Source: Vicingaceae bacterium
GTDB lineage: Bacteria > Bacteroidota > Bacteroidia > Flavobacteriales_E > Vicingaceae
Length of the DNA stretch: 64,000 nucleotides
Direction: 5' to 3'
Assembly: GCA_028245195.1 (NCBI GenBank)
Contig: JAOKCF010000008.1
Location: forward strand, 1-64,000
This document shows, piece by piece, positions 28,276 through 37,022 of this stretch. The notes below the pieces were generated by a model. The model had not been told where the DNA came from, ran no database searches, and saw nothing but the letters and a program-made list of their open reading frames with translations. A program made the position numbers and the translations under genes. Position 1 is the stretch's first letter; each line of letters opens with the position of its first letter.

Positions 28276-29770
28276 TACTTTCAAGAATAGAATCATACTG
28301 TTGGGGATTAATTTTTTAATTCCCTTTTTTGCGATATCTCAAAACCTAAACATACCTTTAAATCACACGTTTAGTATAGAGCTAAATCGAGCCATTACAG
28401 CTTCCGACCAAATCATTCATTCTAGTTTTAAACCATTATTAGCTAGAGATTCGAAGAACGCCGATAAGGTAGACGCCTTACGAATAGTAAAAAGTGAACG
28501 GTCTTGGTTAGCGAAGAGATTGTTTCGCGAACACTTTATCAAGTTGGATTCGGCAAACTTTAAGCTAACCATTGATCCAATAGTAAATTTTGAACTAGGT
28601 GTTGACGATCAGCTGGATAATCGAGATAATCCTAAATTGTATAAAAATATCCGCGGGTTTTCAGCTAGGTTGCAGTTTGGAGAAAAAGTGGCATTAGAGT
28701 CCACTTTTCGCGAAAATCAGGCAGTTTTGCCATATTACTTGCACGAAAGAACAAGACTAAGTGGCGTTGCTTTTGGTCAAGGGAGGGTTAAAACGTTTAA
28801 AGATTCTGGCTTCGACTTTGCAAAGGCGTCTGCTTATTTGAGTGTTTCGCCAAACGATAGAGTCAATATTCAGTTTGGCACAGGAAAGCATTTTGTTGGC
28901 GAAGGGCATCGATCTTTATTATTATCAGACGTGGCATTTAACTCTCCTTTTTTGAGGATTAATACCAATTGGTTCAAAGGTAAGTTACAATATCAAAACT
29001 TATACACCTTACACCAAGATTTGAATAGGCTAGAGTCGACTACTAAATCTGAAGGGCTCTTCGAACGAAAACAAGCAGCGACTCATTTTTTAGAGTTTTC
29101 GCCTCATTACAAGTTTAATGTTGCGCTTTTCGAGAGCACTATTTTTCCAAGCTTGGACACCTCAGGAAATATTCCAGTTGGAGTGAATTATAGGGTTCCT
29201 GTAATCTTCTTAAACACTTTATTAGAAAGCGATAAGGCCAAAGGAAACAATAAGGTTGGGTTAAATGTGAACTACAGGTTACTTGAAACCATCCAGCTTT
29301 ACGGGCAGTTGGCATTACAATCAGGAAATGTAAACTATCAGGTAGGCACGAAAGTTTTTCCATATAAAAACATTATGTTTCAGGCTGAGTTTAACAAGAT
29401 TTCAAATCAAAATGGGAGTAACCTATTTACTCACTACAGTGAATCATTGGCTCACCCGGTTTATTACGAATCGTCAGAAGTAATAGGGATTGCACAATTT
29501 CAACACAAACGAATTCTAACTCGGGCGGCTGCAAATGTCATTTTGAACGGGAATGTAGATATAACAGTTATCGATTTTCGCCAAAGTTTTATTGTGAATC
29601 CGGCTTTTAATTTTACGTTACAATTAGGCGTTCAAATGAGGATAGTCGAAAACTTTGATGCCATTCCTCAGTCGAAAAGCTCTTTTGAGACGGGCGCATT
29701 AGCACTACAATCTAATTTTATTTATTTCGGATTAAGTACTAATTTAGAAAATATTTATACCAATTACTAA
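28262..29770 (+). CDS. Wzi-like outer-membrane beta-barrel (capsule assembly)
   Basis: This 502-residue protein has a hydrophobic signal segment ([17 protein letters not shown]) followed by a barrel rich in alternating strands. It includes [35 protein letters not shown], a signature of Bacteroidota Wzi-like proteins. By family knowledge it would hold or organise capsular polysaccharide at the outer membrane. The start is TTG inside the fcl coding end, and no ATG lies before the signal peptide; an internal TTG a few codons on is an alternative. A second, diverged protein with the same core motif is at 30845, with a lipid-linked sugar transferase gene between them. Confidence 0.78.
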   Translation: MNWVNTFKNRIILLGINFLIPFFAISQNLNIPLNHTFSIELNRAITASDQIIHSSFKPLLARDSKNADKVDALRIVKSERSWLAKRLFREHFIKLDSANFKLTIDPIVNFELGVDDQLDNRDNPKLYKNIRGFSARLQFGEKVALESTFRENQAVLPYYLHERTRLSGVAFGQGRVKTFKDSGFDFAKASAYLSVSPNDRVNIQFGTGKHFVGEGHRSLLLSDVAFNSPFLRINTNWFKGKLQYQNLYTLHQDLNRLESTTKSEGLFERKQAATHFLEFSPHYKFNVALFESTIFPSLDTSGNIPVGVNYRVPVIFLNTLLESDKAKGNNKVGLNVNYRLLETIQLYGQLALQSGNVNYQVGTKVFPYKNIMFQAEFNKISNQNGSNLFTHYSESLAHPVYYESSEVIGIAQFQHKRILTRAAANVILNGNVDITVIDFRQSFIVNPAFNFTLQLGVQMRIVENFDAIPQSKSSFETGALALQSNFIYFGLSTNLENIYTNY

Positions 29771-29794
29771 ATCTAAATATCCTAATTTCACACT

Positions 29795-30838
29795 ATGGAG
29801 ATTGCTTTGGCTATCATGATTTCTTTTTTTATCGTACTGCTCTCAACACCTTCGTTTATAAGAGTAGCCCAACTGAAGCATTTATTTGATGACCCAAACG
29901 AAAGTCGAAAATTGCATAAAAAGAGTATTCCGTCCATGGGAGGAATTATGATTTTTGCAGGGACTCTATTTTCTTTCATGATTTGCTATCCTATTGAAGA
30001 CATTGGATATGTGAAATATTTGATACCAAGTGTTTTGGTTATGTTCTTTATTGGTATCAAAGACGATATTATCGGAACAGCTGCCATTAAAAAACTTATT
30101 GGTCACTTGCTTGTAGCGTTTATCATGACACTCATGGCAGATATAAGAATAACGAGCCTTTACGGAATTTTTGAGATTAGAGAAATACCTGAATGGGCTA
30201 GTATTGCGCTAACCATATTTACTTATGTTTTGGTTATCAATGCTTTTAACCTTATTGATGGAGTAGATGGATTGGCCGGAGGAGTAGGTTGTATTGCGGC
30301 TGTTGCATTTGGAATTTGGTTTTTACTAGCAAGCTCGATGGTGGACGCCATTATTTCCTTTTCGTTAGCAGGAGCCTTGCTCGGGTTTTTACGATTTAAT
30401 TTTTATCCTGCCAATATTTTTATGGGCGACTCTGGTTCTTTAACAGTGGGGTTAATTATTTGTGTTCTTGCAATTCGAGTAATCGAGTTTGACTTCTCTG
30501 CTTTGCCTGGAGAAATGAAGCACATATCTAAGCCTATATTTGCAATGGCAGTGCTTTCTTATCCATTGATTGATACATTGCGCATTTTTTCTATTCGGAT
30601 AGCAAAAGGCATATCCCCATTCTCTGCAGACAGCAATCATTTGCATCACAGGTTACTAAATTTGGGCTTAAACCATGCCCAAACAGCTTGGGTTATTTAT
30701 ATCTTTAATGCAGTTTTAATCGCATATGCTGTTTTAATTCCAATAATGAATACTAGCGTGACCTTTTTAATTATGGCTGGTGTCGTACTAGTTTTCTTGG
30801 GTGCTCTATTTATAATTCCTACTAAGACGAAAAGTTAG
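29795..30838 (+). CDS. MraY/WecA-family undecaprenyl-phosphate sugar-phosphate transferase
   Basis: This 347-residue polytopic enzyme starts polysaccharide assembly by moving a sugar 1-phosphate from a UDP-sugar to undecaprenyl phosphate. The cytoplasmic loop motifs are intact: KDDIIG, NAFNLIDGVDGLAGG, FNFYPANIFMGDSGS and the WecA/TagO-type DSNHLHHRLL. About eleven hydrophobic helices are visible. The HLHH form supports the WecA/TagO/WbpL group rather than MraY. The exact sugar is not determinable. It sits between two Wzi-like barrels in the GDP-fucose block. Confidence 0.9.
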   Translation: MEIALAIMISFFIVLLSTPSFIRVAQLKHLFDDPNESRKLHKKSIPSMGGIMIFAGTLFSFMICYPIEDIGYVKYLIPSVLVMFFIGIKDDIIGTAAIKKLIGHLLVAFIMTLMADIRITSLYGIFEIREIPEWASIALTIFTYVLVINAFNLIDGVDGLAGGVGCIAAVAFGIWFLLASSMVDAIISFSLAGALLGFLRFNFYPANIFMGDSGSLTVGLIICVLAIRVIEFDFSALPGEMKHISKPIFAMAVLSYPLIDTLRIFSIRIAKGISPFSADSNHLHHRLLNLGLNHAQTAWVIYIFNAVLIAYAVLIPIMNTSVTFLIMAGVVLVFLGALFIIPTKTKS

Positions 30839-30844
30839 TTGACT

Positions 30845-32380
30845 ATGCGTTCTGTGCTAATTATAGTCAACCTTCTGCTGTGTGAAATAGTTTTTTCGCA
30901 GCAGGTAAATGATTGTAATTTGTTTCAATACAAACGGTTAAAGGAAGAATATACGAAAGGTAGTAAGCGACATACTGCGCTTAAAAGAAGCTATTCTGAC
31001 TCCCTAGTTGGCTATTCTTTGCTTTTTAGAAATTCAAAGGAAACACAGTTTACAATTCGTCCTCTAGTCGATTTATCAATTGTTTCTCAAGAATCAAACT
31101 CACGGCAGCCTAAAGGATTTGGTGCGGGTGCAGAGGGGAGGTTCAAGCATAAAAAATGGAATGCTGGAATCAGTTATTTGTTAAATCATCAGCAATATTT
31201 AGATTATCAAAATCGCTACATCGAGAAAAATAAAGTTGTTCCAGGAATGGGAGTGTCTTCAGGATTTACGAATGATTACATTAGAAATAGCTATACATCA
31301 GGGTTTTTAAACTATAGAGCGAATAAATATTTTAGTTTTGAAGCTGGATATGGCAGAAATTTTATTGGAGACGGTTACCGTTCATTGCTTCTAGCGGATG
31401 CTACGAGTGCATATCCATATTTAAAAATTCAAACTAAATTTTGGAACATACAGTACACAAATATCTTTTCAAGTCACCGTAACATTTTCCAAGTAGAAGG
31501 AAGGAAAGAGTTGTATCAGAAAAAATACAATGCCACACATTATTTAGATTGGAGAGCCACAAAATGGCTTAGTGTTGGCCTTTTTGAAACTATCATTTGG
31601 GGTGCAGAAGAGGGCAATTACACGAGGGGTTTTGATGTAAATTATGCCAACCCATTTATTTTTTATCGACCGGTTGAGTTCTCGGTTGGGTCTTCGGATA
31701 ACGCATTAGTAGGAGCAAACTTGAAATTAACGATTTCCAAAAACCATGTATTGTATTCGCAATTGCTCTTTGATGAATTCTTATTAGCAGAACTTAGGGC
31801 AGATTTTGATCAATGGAGAAACCCCAACGACTCTATCCGGTCGGGTTGGTGGGCTAACAAATACGGAATTCAATTAGGGTGGACTGCTTTCGATTTGTTT
31901 AAAATTGAAGGTTTTCAAACTAGAGCAGAGTTTAACTTAGTTCGTCCATATACTTACGCCCATAGCAACTCTACTCAAGCCTATTCTCATGATAATTTGT
32001 CATTAGCTCACCCATTAGGAGCTAATTTTTATGAATTTGTATCAAGAGCGAACTATGAAGTTGATCGATGGAATTTTGCATTGAATTACCATCAAAACAA
32101 CCAAGGGAGGTCGAATTTTGGTCAAAACTTTGGTGAAAGTCTCCAGTTGTCTAATACATCAAGAGAGTTGGAGTATGAAAACGCATTGGCCCAGGGTCAG
32201 AAAATTGTCGTTAAATATTTAGAAGCATCCGTTTCTTACCTGATCTGCAAAAAAGCGAATACGACCCTTTCTCTTTCTCACATAGCAAGAGAAGAGAACA
32301 TAGAAAACTCCAGCTCGTCAACTAATTTTTTTATGCTTCGGTTGCACTCTAACCTATTCAATAAGTATTTTGATTACTAG
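30845..32380 (+). CDS. Second Wzi-like outer-membrane beta-barrel
   Basis: This 511-residue protein has a signal peptide (MRSVLIIVNLLLCEIVFSQ) and a barrel in which FEAGYGRNFIGDGYRSLLLADATSAYPYLKIQTKFW echoes the core motif of the protein at 28262. The C-terminus ends in an aromatic strand (FMLRLHSNLFNKYFDY). The ATG at 30845 is preferred to a TTG six bases upstream. It is nearly contiguous with the preceding transferase gene and is the last gene of the polysaccharide block. The two barrels are clearly diverged, so they may act on different glycans or at different stages. Confidence 0.75.
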   Translation: MRSVLIIVNLLLCEIVFSQQVNDCNLFQYKRLKEEYTKGSKRHTALKRSYSDSLVGYSLLFRNSKETQFTIRPLVDLSIVSQESNSRQPKGFGAGAEGRFKHKKWNAGISYLLNHQQYLDYQNRYIEKNKVVPGMGVSSGFTNDYIRNSYTSGFLNYRANKYFSFEAGYGRNFIGDGYRSLLLADATSAYPYLKIQTKFWNIQYTNIFSSHRNIFQVEGRKELYQKKYNATHYLDWRATKWLSVGLFETIIWGAEEGNYTRGFDVNYANPFIFYRPVEFSVGSSDNALVGANLKLTISKNHVLYSQLLFDEFLLAELRADFDQWRNPNDSIRSGWWANKYGIQLGWTAFDLFKIEGFQTRAEFNLVRPYTYAHSNSTQAYSHDNLSLAHPLGANFYEFVSRANYEVDRWNFALNYHQNNQGRSNFGQNFGESLQLSNTSRELEYENALAQGQKIVVKYLEASVSYLICKKANTTLSLSHIAREENIENSSSSTNFFMLRLHSNLFNKYFDY

Positions 32381-32486
32381 AGTGATGGGGAGTAGAAGTA
32401 TTTGTTTTTAAAAAAAATCGTCTTCATAAGCAGAATAATTGTCAAGTTAATTGTGTCGGAGTAAATTCTATTAAGACAAGGTTGCG

Positions 32487-32494
32487 TACTTTTG
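32487..32494 (+). promoter_or_regulatory. Promoter -7 element of the ctaB/cox cluster
   Basis: TACTTTTG matches TAnnTTTG exactly and lies 27 bases before the ctaB ATG at 32522. It is the only clear promoter seen for the six-gene run up to 36433. Confidence 0.45.
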
Positions 32495-32521
32495 TAACCT
32501 GCAAAAAAGCATAAATCTTTT

Positions 32522-33418
32522 ATGGATTTGACAACAGAAAATGAGCTTTCCATTCCTGCCACACTTTCAAGTAAGCTGGCTGATTACGCTGCTTTCTTTA
32601 AGCTTCGTTTAGCGTCATTGGTAGTTTTTTCGGCTATTCTGGGTTATTTAATAGCAGCTGATACAATTGTTTGGGTTGACCTAACGTGGTTGTGCATTGG
32701 TGGGTTTTTGGTTACTGGTTCGTCAAATGGTTATAATCAACTTGTTGAAAAAGACTTAGATAAATTAATGGACCGGACAAAAGTTCGTCCCCTGGTTACA
32801 GGCAGAATGACCAAAAACGAGGCGTTATTGGTAGCTGGGATTACTGGTGCTGCCGGAATTTCAATTCTTTGGTTTTTCTTGAATCAATTGTCAGGAATAC
32901 TAGCGCTCATCTCATTAATTTTATATGTAGCCGTATATACTATGCTAAAGCAAAAAACCCCTTGGGCGGTTTTTGTAGGAGCATTTCCAGGAGCTATTCC
33001 ACCCATGCTTGGGTGGGTTGCTGCTACAGGACATTTTGGATTAGAACCAGGGCTTCTATTTGCGCTGCAATTTATGTGGCAATTTCCTCACTTTTGGGCA
33101 ATTGCTTGGAAGGCTAGCGATGACTATGCAAAGGCTGGGTTTTATTTATTGCCTTCCAAAGGTGGTAAAGACTTTACGTCTGCTTTTTTAATTCTGTTGT
33201 ATTCATTGTTTCTTTTACTAGTCAGTATTCTTCCTGTTGTTTTTGGTTTCACAGGTAACATAGCGCTATTTTTTATTATTGTTGCTGGAATTATTATGAT
33301 TTACCCTGCGATTCAATTATTTAAAAATAAATCTGATAAAGCTGCAACAAAAGTCATGTTTGCTTCCTTTATATATGTGCCAGTTGTTTTACTGGCATGG
33401 TACCTTGATAAAATTTAA
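32522..33418 (+). CDS. ctaB: Haem O synthase (protohaem IX farnesyltransferase)
   Basis: This 298-residue membrane prenyltransferase adds farnesyl to haem B for oxidase assembly. The UbiA-fold motif is GSSNGYNQLVEKDLDKLMDRTKVRPLVTGRM-type sequence (about residues 63-95), and WQFPHFWAIAWKASDDYAKAGF is the second aspartate-rich loop. Seven to nine helices are visible. It leads a cluster encoding two COX-III-type subunits, a subunit IV, a Sco-like copper chaperone and a DUF420 protein, with spacings of 3-30 bases. Confidence 0.95.
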   Translation: MDLTTENELSIPATLSSKLADYAAFFKLRLASLVVFSAILGYLIAADTIVWVDLTWLCIGGFLVTGSSNGYNQLVEKDLDKLMDRTKVRPLVTGRMTKNEALLVAGITGAAGISILWFFLNQLSGILALISLILYVAVYTMLKQKTPWAVFVGAFPGAIPPMLGWVAATGHFGLEPGLLFALQFMWQFPHFWAIAWKASDDYAKAGFYLLPSKGGKDFTSAFLILLYSLFLLLVSILPVVFGFTGNIALFFIIVAGIIMIYPAIQLFKNKSDKAATKVMFASFIYVPVVLLAWYLDKI

Positions 33419-33421
33419 GTT

Positions 33422-34015
33422 ATGGAAGACCAATTTACTCTCAGCGAAAAAGATTTTCAAGAAGAGAAAAGAAAAAAAGTAATGAAACCACTGTTGTGGT
33501 TTGGGATGGCAAGTATTGTAATGCTTTTTGCAGGATTTACAAGTGCAGTTATAGTCAGAAAGGGAGATGGGGTTTGGTTGCATTATGACATGCCAGATGA
33601 GTTTTTGGGGAGTTCAATTATTGCAGTAATTAGTAGTGTTTTCATGGTTCTCGGATTGTTTTTTGCAAAGAAAAACAACCAACAAAAGCTTAAAACATTT
33701 TTGTGGTTAACATTAGCCACTGGTGCAGCTTTTGTTTACACTCAATTTTTAGGATATACTCAGTTAGTTGAGAATGATATCTTTTTAACAGGGCCTTCAT
33801 CTAATCCTTCAGGGTCATTTTTATACATTATCTCAGGACTTCACTTGCTGCATTTAGCAGGTGGTATAATTGCATTGCTAATCGTCATTTTTAGTGCAAT
33901 GAAAGATAGATATAACTCAGAAAATTTATTAGGTTTGCAAGTGTGTTCTGCATACTGGCACTTTATGGGTGCAATGTGGGTCTACTTGTATATTTTTTTT
34001 AGAATGATAATTTAA
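33422..34015 (+). CDS. Cytochrome c oxidase subunit III (short form)
   Basis: This 197-residue five-helix membrane protein is of the haem-copper oxidase subunit III family. The C-terminal motif ISGLHLLHLAGGIIALLIV and the final CSAYWHFMGAMWVYLYIFF (the His-containing last helix) are typical. It begins three bases after ctaB. Having two subunit-III-like genes in tandem, this short one and the next 269-residue one, is a common arrangement in Bacteroidota. The catalytic subunits I and II are not in the window. Confidence 0.88.
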   Translation: MEDQFTLSEKDFQEEKRKKVMKPLLWFGMASIVMLFAGFTSAVIVRKGDGVWLHYDMPDEFLGSSIIAVISSVFMVLGLFFAKKNNQQKLKTFLWLTLATGAAFVYTQFLGYTQLVENDIFLTGPSSNPSGSFLYIISGLHLLHLAGGIIALLIVIFSAMKDRYNSENLLGLQVCSAYWHFMGAMWVYLYIFFRMII

Positions 34016-34025
34016 TAATTGTACT

Positions 34026-34835
34026 ATGGCAGGACATTCTCCTTCTATTGATTCGAAGACACTTTGGGGTGGTGGAAGTTCACCTTTTAATGTCAGTTAT
34101 GGAAAAATCATGATGTGGTTCTTCCTAGTTTCTGATGCATTTACTTTCTCAGGACTTCTTATTTCTTATGGCTTTATGCGTCATAGTTTTGCAGAATCTT
34201 GGCCAGTTGCGGAAAGAGTGTTTACGCATTTCCCATTCATGCATGGAGATCATCCATTGTTGTATGTGGCGCTAATGACCTTCATATTAATTATGAGTTC
34301 TGTTACTATGGTTCTAGCTGTTGAGGCGGGCCATAGAATGGACAAGAAGAATGTTACTAAATGGATGGCTTGGACAATTGTTGGAGGGTTAATCTTTGTT
34401 GGCTCACAAGCTTGGGAATGGTATCATTTTATTCATGGAACAGAATTAGGAGCATTTCAATTGGCAGACGGAACGATTGTTCAATGGGTTGATGCTGCAA
34501 AAGAAGCTTTTTATTTGCCTGGGAAAGAACAAGTAATGGTTTCAGGAGCTGAAGCGGCAGCAATGTTGAAAAATGGAGTTGAGGTTTATGGCGCCAATTT
34601 AACAGTTAATGAATATGGTTTGCCTTTGTTTGGAGACTTTTTCTTCTTTATTACTGGATTTCACGGGACTCACGTGTTTAGTGGAGTTGTAATAAACTTT
34701 ATCATTTTCGTAAATGTGTTAAAAGGCACATACGAGAAGAGAGGCTATTATGACATGGTAGAGAAGGTCGGGCTATATTGGCATTTTGTCGATTTAGTTT
34801 GGGTATTTGTTTTTACCTTTTTCTACTTAATATAA
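34026..34835 (+). CDS. Cytochrome c oxidase subunit III
   Basis: The 269-residue COX-III homologue has FLVSDAFTFSGLLISYGFMRHS near the N-terminus, GSQAWEWYHFIH, the late FFFFITGFHGTHVFSGVVINF helix and the closing GLYWHFVDLVWVFVFTFFY. Between helices it carries an approximately 55-residue loop, rich in Ala/Glu/Val (about residues 150-205), that is longer than in minimal subunit III. It directly follows the shorter paralogue, so one oxidase probably uses both. Confidence 0.92.
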   Translation: MAGHSPSIDSKTLWGGGSSPFNVSYGKIMMWFFLVSDAFTFSGLLISYGFMRHSFAESWPVAERVFTHFPFMHGDHPLLYVALMTFILIMSSVTMVLAVEAGHRMDKKNVTKWMAWTIVGGLIFVGSQAWEWYHFIHGTELGAFQLADGTIVQWVDAAKEAFYLPGKEQVMVSGAEAAAMLKNGVEVYGANLTVNEYGLPLFGDFFFFITGFHGTHVFSGVVINFIIFVNVLKGTYEKRGYYDMVEKVGLYWHFVDLVWVFVFTFFYLI

Positions 34836-34865
34836 TTATTGATAACGATTTAGAATTTTCAGGAT

Positions 34866-35222
34866 ATGGATTTTGATAGAACAAGAGAATACGTACAACA
34901 TCACTCAGAGGCTGAAGGAAAGGTTCAGAGAAAAATGATTTGGGTTATTTTTTGGGTGCTTTTAGGAATTACCGCAGTTGAAGTTACACTTGGTTTAGTC
35001 TGGAATGAAATTGGACTTGCTTGGCCTTTCGTTAAATGGACGTTTATTTTACTTACCCTCATAAAGGCGTATTACATTGTTGCATATTATATGCATCTAA
35101 AACACGAATACAAGAATTTTATATATATGGTCATTTTACCATATGTTGTATTGGTATTGTATTTAATCATCCTAGCGCTTAATGAGGCAGTTTATGTGCA
35201 CGATACACATGGATTGCTCTAA
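34866..35222 (+). CDS. Cytochrome c oxidase subunit IV-type protein
   Basis: This 118-residue three-helix membrane protein has MIWVIFWVLLGITAVEVTLGL, then FILLTLIKAYYIVAYYMHLKHEYKNF, a signature of the prokaryotic COX4 family, and a last helix ending near LALNEAVYVHDTHGLL. It is a small accessory subunit that stabilises the oxidase. Its place between subunit III and the Sco-like gene supports the call. Confidence 0.88.
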   Translation: MDFDRTREYVQHHSEAEGKVQRKMIWVIFWVLLGITAVEVTLGLVWNEIGLAWPFVKWTFILLTLIKAYYIVAYYMHLKHEYKNFIYMVILPYVVLVLYLIILALNEAVYVHDTHGLL

Positions 35223-35231
35223 ATAATTTCT

Positions 35232-35903
35232 ATGAATTTTAAGAGGCTTCAGAAGGGTACAATATTATTCACCATTCTTTTGGTACCCACTATTTTCTTT
35301 TTTATGCTGCACTCAGGGTCTCATAACTTTAAGCCGCCACAAGTATTTGGTCCTAAGAGTATGGCTGAGAACGGAGTTGATACTATTTACCACACCATCC
35401 CTTATTTTGAGTTTACGAATCACCTAGGTGAGAAGGTAACTAGCAAGGATTATGAAGGTAAAATATATGTAGCAGATTTCTTCTTTGCCACTTGTCCAAC
35501 CATTTGTCCTAAAATGGCGGTTCACATGTTAGAGTTGCAAAAACATTTTTACGATCGATCAGATTTTGGATTGCTATCTCACACTATAAATCCGGAACAC
35601 GACTCTGTTGAGGTACTGTTTGAATACTCAAAAAAAGTACATAACATTGATTCGGTATGGGAGTTTGTTACCGGTCCTAAAGAAGACATCGCTAGTATAG
35701 CAAGAAATGGATACTTTGCTAATGCTATGAAAGATTTCGACGCGGAAGGTGGATTCTTGCATTCAACAAACTTTTTTTTAATAGACAGATTAGGTCGAAT
35801 TCGAGGAATATTTGATGGAACAAGTACTAGAGATGTTGAAGATTGCATGGATGCAATTGAAATACTCTACAGAGAGGAATATGCACCCTTAAAGAATAAG
35901 TAG
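35232..35903 (+). CDS. Sco-family copper chaperone / thioredoxin-fold protein
   Basis: This 223-residue membrane-anchored protein has one N-terminal helix (GTILFTILLVPTIFFFML) and a periplasmic thioredoxin-like domain. Copper ligands are complete: CPTIC gives Cys88 and Cys92, and the distal histidine is His177 in FLHSTNFFLIDRLG. Sco proteins deliver copper to the CuA site of subunit II. Cotranscription with the oxidase genes agrees. Confidence 0.93.
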   Translation: MNFKRLQKGTILFTILLVPTIFFFMLHSGSHNFKPPQVFGPKSMAENGVDTIYHTIPYFEFTNHLGEKVTSKDYEGKIYVADFFFATCPTICPKMAVHMLELQKHFYDRSDFGLLSHTINPEHDSVEVLFEYSKKVHNIDSVWEFVTGPKEDIASIARNGYFANAMKDFDAEGGFLHSTNFFLIDRLGRIRGIFDGTSTRDVEDCMDAIEILYREEYAPLKNK

Positions 35904-35908
35904 GTTCC

Positions 35909-36433
35909 ATGAATGTCAACGCTACCAGTACAAAAAGATTAATTATCGTTTTATCGATTGTGGTTCCCGTTTTAGTAGCCATACTTTACTTGTTGCCAAA
36001 GAACTTTTCTGTTGGTGAAGAAGTGTATTACCTTCCTATGTTAAATGCATTTTTAAATGGCACCACATCCATACTTTTAGTCGCAGGTTTCATTGCCATT
36101 AAAAATGGCAATAAACAGATACACAAGCGAATCATGCTTTCTGCCTTGGTATTATCGGTATTATTTTTACTAAGTTATGTGACGTATCATGCTTTAACAG
36201 AGTCAACTCCTTTTGGAGGAGAAGGCACGATAAAAGTAATTTACTTGGTCATTCTGTCAACCCATATTGTTTTGGCGATTGCAATTGTTCCATTGGTGCT
36301 GATTACTTTTAGTCGAGCTTTGACGGCAAAGTTCGACAAGCATAGAAAGATTGCCCGAATTACATTGCCATTATGGTTATATGTTACGGTAACAGGAGTT
36401 GTAGTTTACTTGATGATTTCTCCTTATTATTAG
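35909..36433 (+). CDS. DUF420 membrane protein
   Basis: This 174-residue protein has five predicted helices. The family pattern runs LPMLNAFLNGTTSILLVAGFIAIKNGNKQIHKRIMLSA, then YVTYHAL and LSTHIVLAIAIVPLVLITF, ending in WLYVTVTGVVVYLMI. DUF420 proteins resemble CtaM, needed for activity of some haem-copper oxidases. Conserved histidines in the helices suggest haem or metal contact (inference). It is the last gene of the oxidase accessory cluster. Confidence 0.88.
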   Translation: MNVNATSTKRLIIVLSIVVPVLVAILYLLPKNFSVGEEVYYLPMLNAFLNGTTSILLVAGFIAIKNGNKQIHKRIMLSALVLSVLFLLSYVTYHALTESTPFGGEGTIKVIYLVILSTHIVLAIAIVPLVLITFSRALTAKFDKHRKIARITLPLWLYVTVTGVVVYLMISPYY

Positions 36434-36581
36434 TGATGGTTGATATCTGATAGACTTAGACTAGGCAAGTTTATACCTATGCATTTAGAATCTAGTAAAC
36501 GGTAGATGTAAGAATTCACTAAATTTATTAGATTACCTATTAAGTAAAGTTAAAATATTTCAATCCTAAACAGTCTGTGCT

Positions 36582-36589
36582 TACTTTTG
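36582..36589 (+). promoter_or_regulatory. Promoter -7 element placed for a leaderless transcript
   Basis: TACTTTTG matches TAnnTTTG exactly and ends only five bases before the ATG at 36595. The predicted transcription start falls on or next to the start codon. Confidence 0.5.
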
Positions 36590-36594
36590 TGTCA

Positions 36595-36843
36595 ATGAAA
36601 AAACCATTTCTTTCTTTAGGTGTCTTAATACTGATTTCGCTAGTATTTGTTGTTGATGCGGATGCACAGTGTGCAATGTGCAAGGCTGTGTTAGAGTCAA
36701 ATATGCAGAGTGGTGAAGATGCAATGGGAAAAGGAATAAATGGCGGAATAATCTACATTATGTTTGTGCCATATATTATTATAGCAATTGCAGGTTATTT
36801 TACTTACAAGCACATTAAAAAATCGAATCAAGCGCAAGCTTAG
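36595..36843 (+). CDS. Small exported membrane protein with CAMCK motif
   Basis: This 82-residue product has a signal-like segment (MKKPFLSLGVLILISLVFVVDADAQ), then CAMCKAVLESN with a CxxC pair, a short linker and one C-terminal helix (IIYIMFVPYIIIAIAGYFTY) with a basic tail. The ATG at 36595 is preferred over an upstream in-frame start that lies before the promoter element. The CxxC could bind metal or be redox active, which is inference. Position after the oxidase genes suggests a link with respiration or membrane redox. I do not recognise a named family. Confidence 0.65.
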   Translation: MKKPFLSLGVLILISLVFVVDADAQCAMCKAVLESNMQSGEDAMGKGINGGIIYIMFVPYIIIAIAGYFTYKHIKKSNQAQA

Positions 36844-36856
36844 AAGTTCTTATTTT

Positions 36857-36963
36857 ATAATTTATCAAGAAAGGTGGAGGGACAGGCCCTTTGAAACCTT
36901 GGCAAACGGTTATACCCTAGTGCCAATTCCTGTTTCGCCAGCTGGCGGATTAAGATAAGTTCG
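36857..36963 (+). ncRNA. SAM-I (S-box) riboswitch upstream of metH
   Basis: The S-box consensus is easily followed. The P1 5' strand AATTTATC (36859-36866) pairs with GATAAGTT (36954-36961). Core sequences are AAGAAAGGTGGAGGGAC, GGCCCTTTGAAACC, TTGGCAA and TAGTGCCAATTCC. P4 is formed by CGCCAGCTGGCG. It would bind S-adenosylmethionine and control metH, which fits methionine feedback. Downstream is an intrinsic terminator whose 5' arm overlaps a sequence able to pair with the P1 3' strand. Confidence 0.93.
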
Positions 36964-36973
36964 AAACGACACT

Positions 36974-37013
36974 AGCCCTTGTCATTCTGAACTGAATGAA
37001 TAAGGGCTTTTTT
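36974..37013 (+). terminator. Riboswitch expression-platform terminator
   Basis: The stem AGCCCTT (36974-36980) / AAGGGCT (37002-37008) is extended by TCATTC/GAATGA and followed by a T-run (37008-37013), immediately before the metH ATG at 37023. The competing antiterminator is GATAAG (36954-36959) with CTTGTC (36978-36983). This makes metH off when SAM is bound. Confidence 0.88.
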
Positions 37014-37022
37014 AGTTTTACA

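Noticed and set aside
36930-36955. CGCCAGCTGGCG palindrome as a mobile repeat or operator
   Set aside because: It forms the P4 helix of the SAM riboswitch at the expected place; a repeat origin cannot be tested without the rest of the genome.
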